Shown piece by piece: positions 62,651-64,000 of a stretch of 64,000 nucleotides of DNA (positions are counted from its first letter, which is position 1; every line of letters starts with the position of its first letter). The stretch lies in the NCBI GenBank assembly GCA_963712465.1, contig CAVQHY010000010.1, forward strand, positions 62,001 through 126,000. Reading direction: 5' to 3'. The DNA is from CAVQHY01 sp963712465 (lineage in GTDB: Bacteria; Actinomycetota; Thermoleophilia; Gaiellales; Gaiellaceae). The position numbers were made by a program, and so were the translations under genes. The notes under the pieces were generated by a model that was given only the letters and a program-made list of their open reading frames with translations, was not told the DNA's origin and did no database searches.

Positions 62651-63511
62651 GTGTCGTCAGCGAAGGAGACCACGCTCACCTGCTACCGGCACCCGCGGAC
62701 CGAGACGGCGGTGAGCTGCTCGAACTGCGGCCGGCCGATCTGCACGGAGTGCATGGTCTTCTCCCCCGTCGGGATCAAGTGTCCCGAGTGCGCGGGCCAG
62801 CCGACCGGACCGCGCAAGACGGCAGCGCAGGCCCGCCAGGCCGCCGTGCTCGGCACGGGCGCGCTCGTCACCAAGGCGCTGATCGCGATCAACGTGCTCG
62901 TCTTCCTCGTCGAGATCGCCGAGTCGACCCGGTTCAGCGTCGCGTCGAGCGAGGTGTTCCAGCGAGGGGCCCTCTACGGGCCGCTCGTCGCCGACGGCGA
63001 ATGGTGGCGGCTCGTCACCTGCGGGTTCCTGCACGCCAACTTCATCCACATCGCGTTCAACATGCTGATGCTGTGGTGGTTCGGTCGCCCGCTCGAGGAG
63101 TACCTCGGGCGGGCGCGATTCCTCGGCGTCTACCTCGTCTCGCTCCTCTGCGGCTCGGCGGGGGCGCTGCTCTTCTCCCCGACCACGCCGACCGTCGGCG
63201 CGTCCGGCGCGATCTTCGGGGTGCTCGGCGCCGGCCTCGTGCTCGAGCGCCGCGGGACGATGATCTTCGGCGGCCAGGCGCTCGCCGTGATCGTGCTCAA
63301 CGTCGTGCTCTCGTTCGTCTTCTCGGGTATCTCGATCGGCGGCCACATCGGCGGACTCCTCGGCGGCGTGCTGTCGATGCTCGCGCTGTCGCGCTTCGGC
63401 CGGGGACATCCCGCCTACGGCCGGGTCGGCGTCGAGGGCATCGTCGGGCTGGTCGTGATCGGCGTGGGGGCCGTGATCGTCTCGTACCTGCGTGTACGCG
63501 GCCTCGCCTGA
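62651..63511 (+). CDS. Rhomboid intramembrane serine protease with N-terminal zinc finger
   Basis: A 286-residue protein. Residues 10-50 form a B-box-like zinc finger (CYRHPRTETAVSCSNCGRPI, CTECMVFSP, IKCPECAG). Six to seven membrane helices follow. The catalytic dyad is the Ser in TVGASGAIFGVLGAG and the His in IGGHIGGLLGG; HANFIHIAFNMLMLWWFG is the loop-1/helix-2 signature. All catalytic residues are present. Substrates unknown. Confidence 0.93.
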   Translation: MSSAKETTLTCYRHPRTETAVSCSNCGRPICTECMVFSPVGIKCPECAGQPTGPRKTAAQARQAAVLGTGALVTKALIAINVLVFLVEIAESTRFSVASSEVFQRGALYGPLVADGEWWRLVTCGFLHANFIHIAFNMLMLWWFGRPLEEYLGRARFLGVYLVSLLCGSAGALLFSPTTPTVGASGAIFGVLGAGLVLERRGTMIFGGQALAVIVLNVVLSFVFSGISIGGHIGGLLGGVLSMLALSRFGRGHPAYGRVGVEGIVGLVVIGVGAVIVSYLRVRGLA

Positions 63512-63591
63512 CCGACCCGTTTCGCCGGCTTCCGGCCGCAGTCCGTGCCGCTGGTTACGATCGTTCGTCATCGTCGGCGCAAGGAGGGCGA

Positions 63592-64000
63592 GTGGCGGTC
63601 GACCGAGGCGGTGAGGTCAGCGCGTGTCGGTCGCGGGCGACGCAGCACCGGGGCCTGCTCTTCTTCGCGCTCGCGGCGGTGGTCGCTGCGCTCGCGCTGC
63701 CTGGGATCCATCTTCTCGACGGGGACATCACCGGCGACATCCCGACCTACGAGCGGTACGGCGACGCGATGGTCCGCGGCGAGATCCCCTACCGGGACTT
63801 CTTCGTCGAGTACCCGCCGGGAGCGCTCCCCGCCTTTCTCCTTCCCGAGCTCGCCGGCAGCCACTACGTGCTCGCCTTCAAGCTCCTCATGCTCGGACTG
63901 CTCGCGGTACTCGCGGCGCTCGCGTGGAGGCGCGCCGGCGCGGTCGTGCTCCTCGCCGCCACGCCGTTGCTGCTCGGCTGGAATTCGATTGCCCACTACG
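63592..64000 (+). CDS. GT87/DUF2029-like membrane glycosyltransferase (partial)
   Basis: The first 136 residues run off the right edge. An N-terminal helix (GLLFFALAAVVAALALPGIH) leads to an outside loop with acidic residues (DITGDIPTYERYGDAMVRGE, IPYRDFFVEYPPGALPAFLL). This YRDFxxEYPPG box is typical of polyprenyl-phosphate-mannose-dependent GT87 mannosyltransferases; further helices follow. AAGGAGG precedes the GTG by 5 bases. The exact sugar is not shown by this part. Confidence 0.8.
   Translation, partial: MAVDRGGEVSACRSRATQHRGLLFFALAAVVAALALPGIHLLDGDITGDIPTYERYGDAMVRGEIPYRDFFVEYPPGALPAFLLPELAGSHYVLAFKLLMLGLLAVLAALAWRRAGAVVLLAATPLLLGWNSIAHY

Overview
The window is a high-GC actinobacterial chromosome segment. 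Gene content and start-codon use (many GTG starts, 4-base GTGA/ATGA overlaps, many TANNNT -10 boxes placed so that the mRNA would be leaderless) fit a deep-branching class such as Thermoleophilia (Gaiellales/Solirubrobacterales-like). That placement is an inference; no rRNA is present to test it.

Layout. 1-1.2 kb: tail of an unknown gene coupled to a tyrosine recombinase. 1.2-16.5 kb: mostly housekeeping genes, including a NlpC/P60 hydrolase, a DUF4015 glycosidase-like protein, a cluster of apt, MerR/FtsR-like, FHA/GarA-like and RsiG-like genes, a GDP-mannose pyrophosphorylase fused to a degenerate phosphomannomutase, pgsA, a HutF-like deiminase, trpB2, proC, a GH15 glucoamylase and AlgH. 16.5-25.5 kb: an accessory, scarred region. 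It holds small cupin, SnoaL-like, DUF899 and SHOCT genes, an IS110 transposase remnant, a twice-frameshifted gene, three copies of a direct repeat that bracket two small genes like cassettes, and a 3' fragment of tRNA-Pro lying inverted to the intact tRNA-Pro(GGG) at 25.6 kb. 25.6-36.1 kb: a classic minus-strand operon rpsB-tsf-pyrH-frr-uppS-cdsA-dxr-rseP-ispG-proS, ending in a small XRE regulator and tRNA-Pro. 36.2-44.9 kb: a diguanylate cyclase, then rluD, lspA, dksA/traR-like, yggT, sepF, yggS, pgeF, a site-2 protease and a DHH-CBS-tRNA nucleotidyltransferase. 44.9-48.6 kb: two paralogous cupins around a degenerate HisB homologue and a molybdopterin oxidoreductase. 48.6-64 kb: murA (with the Cys-to-Asp change linked to fosfomycin insensitivity), an HD protein, a class V aminotransferase, an EEP nuclease, a glycosyltransferase, a mutasome set (dnaE2, frameshifted imuB, DUF6504) with tandem SOS boxes, bicupin, acetamidase, HAF-repeat protein, comB, rhomboid protease and the start of a GT87-like membrane glycosyltransferase.

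How it works together. The rpsB operon joins translation (S2, EF-Ts, RRF, ProRS, tRNA-Pro) with isoprenoid and lipid-carrier synthesis (dxr, ispG, uppS), phospholipid synthesis (cdsA) and membrane proteolysis (rseP). The sepF/yggT/lspA/murA block serves envelope growth and division. Two parts point to c-di-GMP signalling: a GGDEF enzyme with an intact I-site and an RsiG-like protein with a nearly complete c-di-GMP-binding motif.

Most notable: (1) a dispersed GC-rich repeat of about 57 bp in five copies, one inserted in frame in dnaE2 and one at the lost start of a nuclease gene; (2) a hairpin that buries the proC start codon; (3) a HisB homologue stripped of most metal ligands beside a molybdoenzyme and paired cupins; (4) cassette-like repeats in the accessory region; (5) widespread leaderless promoters, including overlapping divergent ones.
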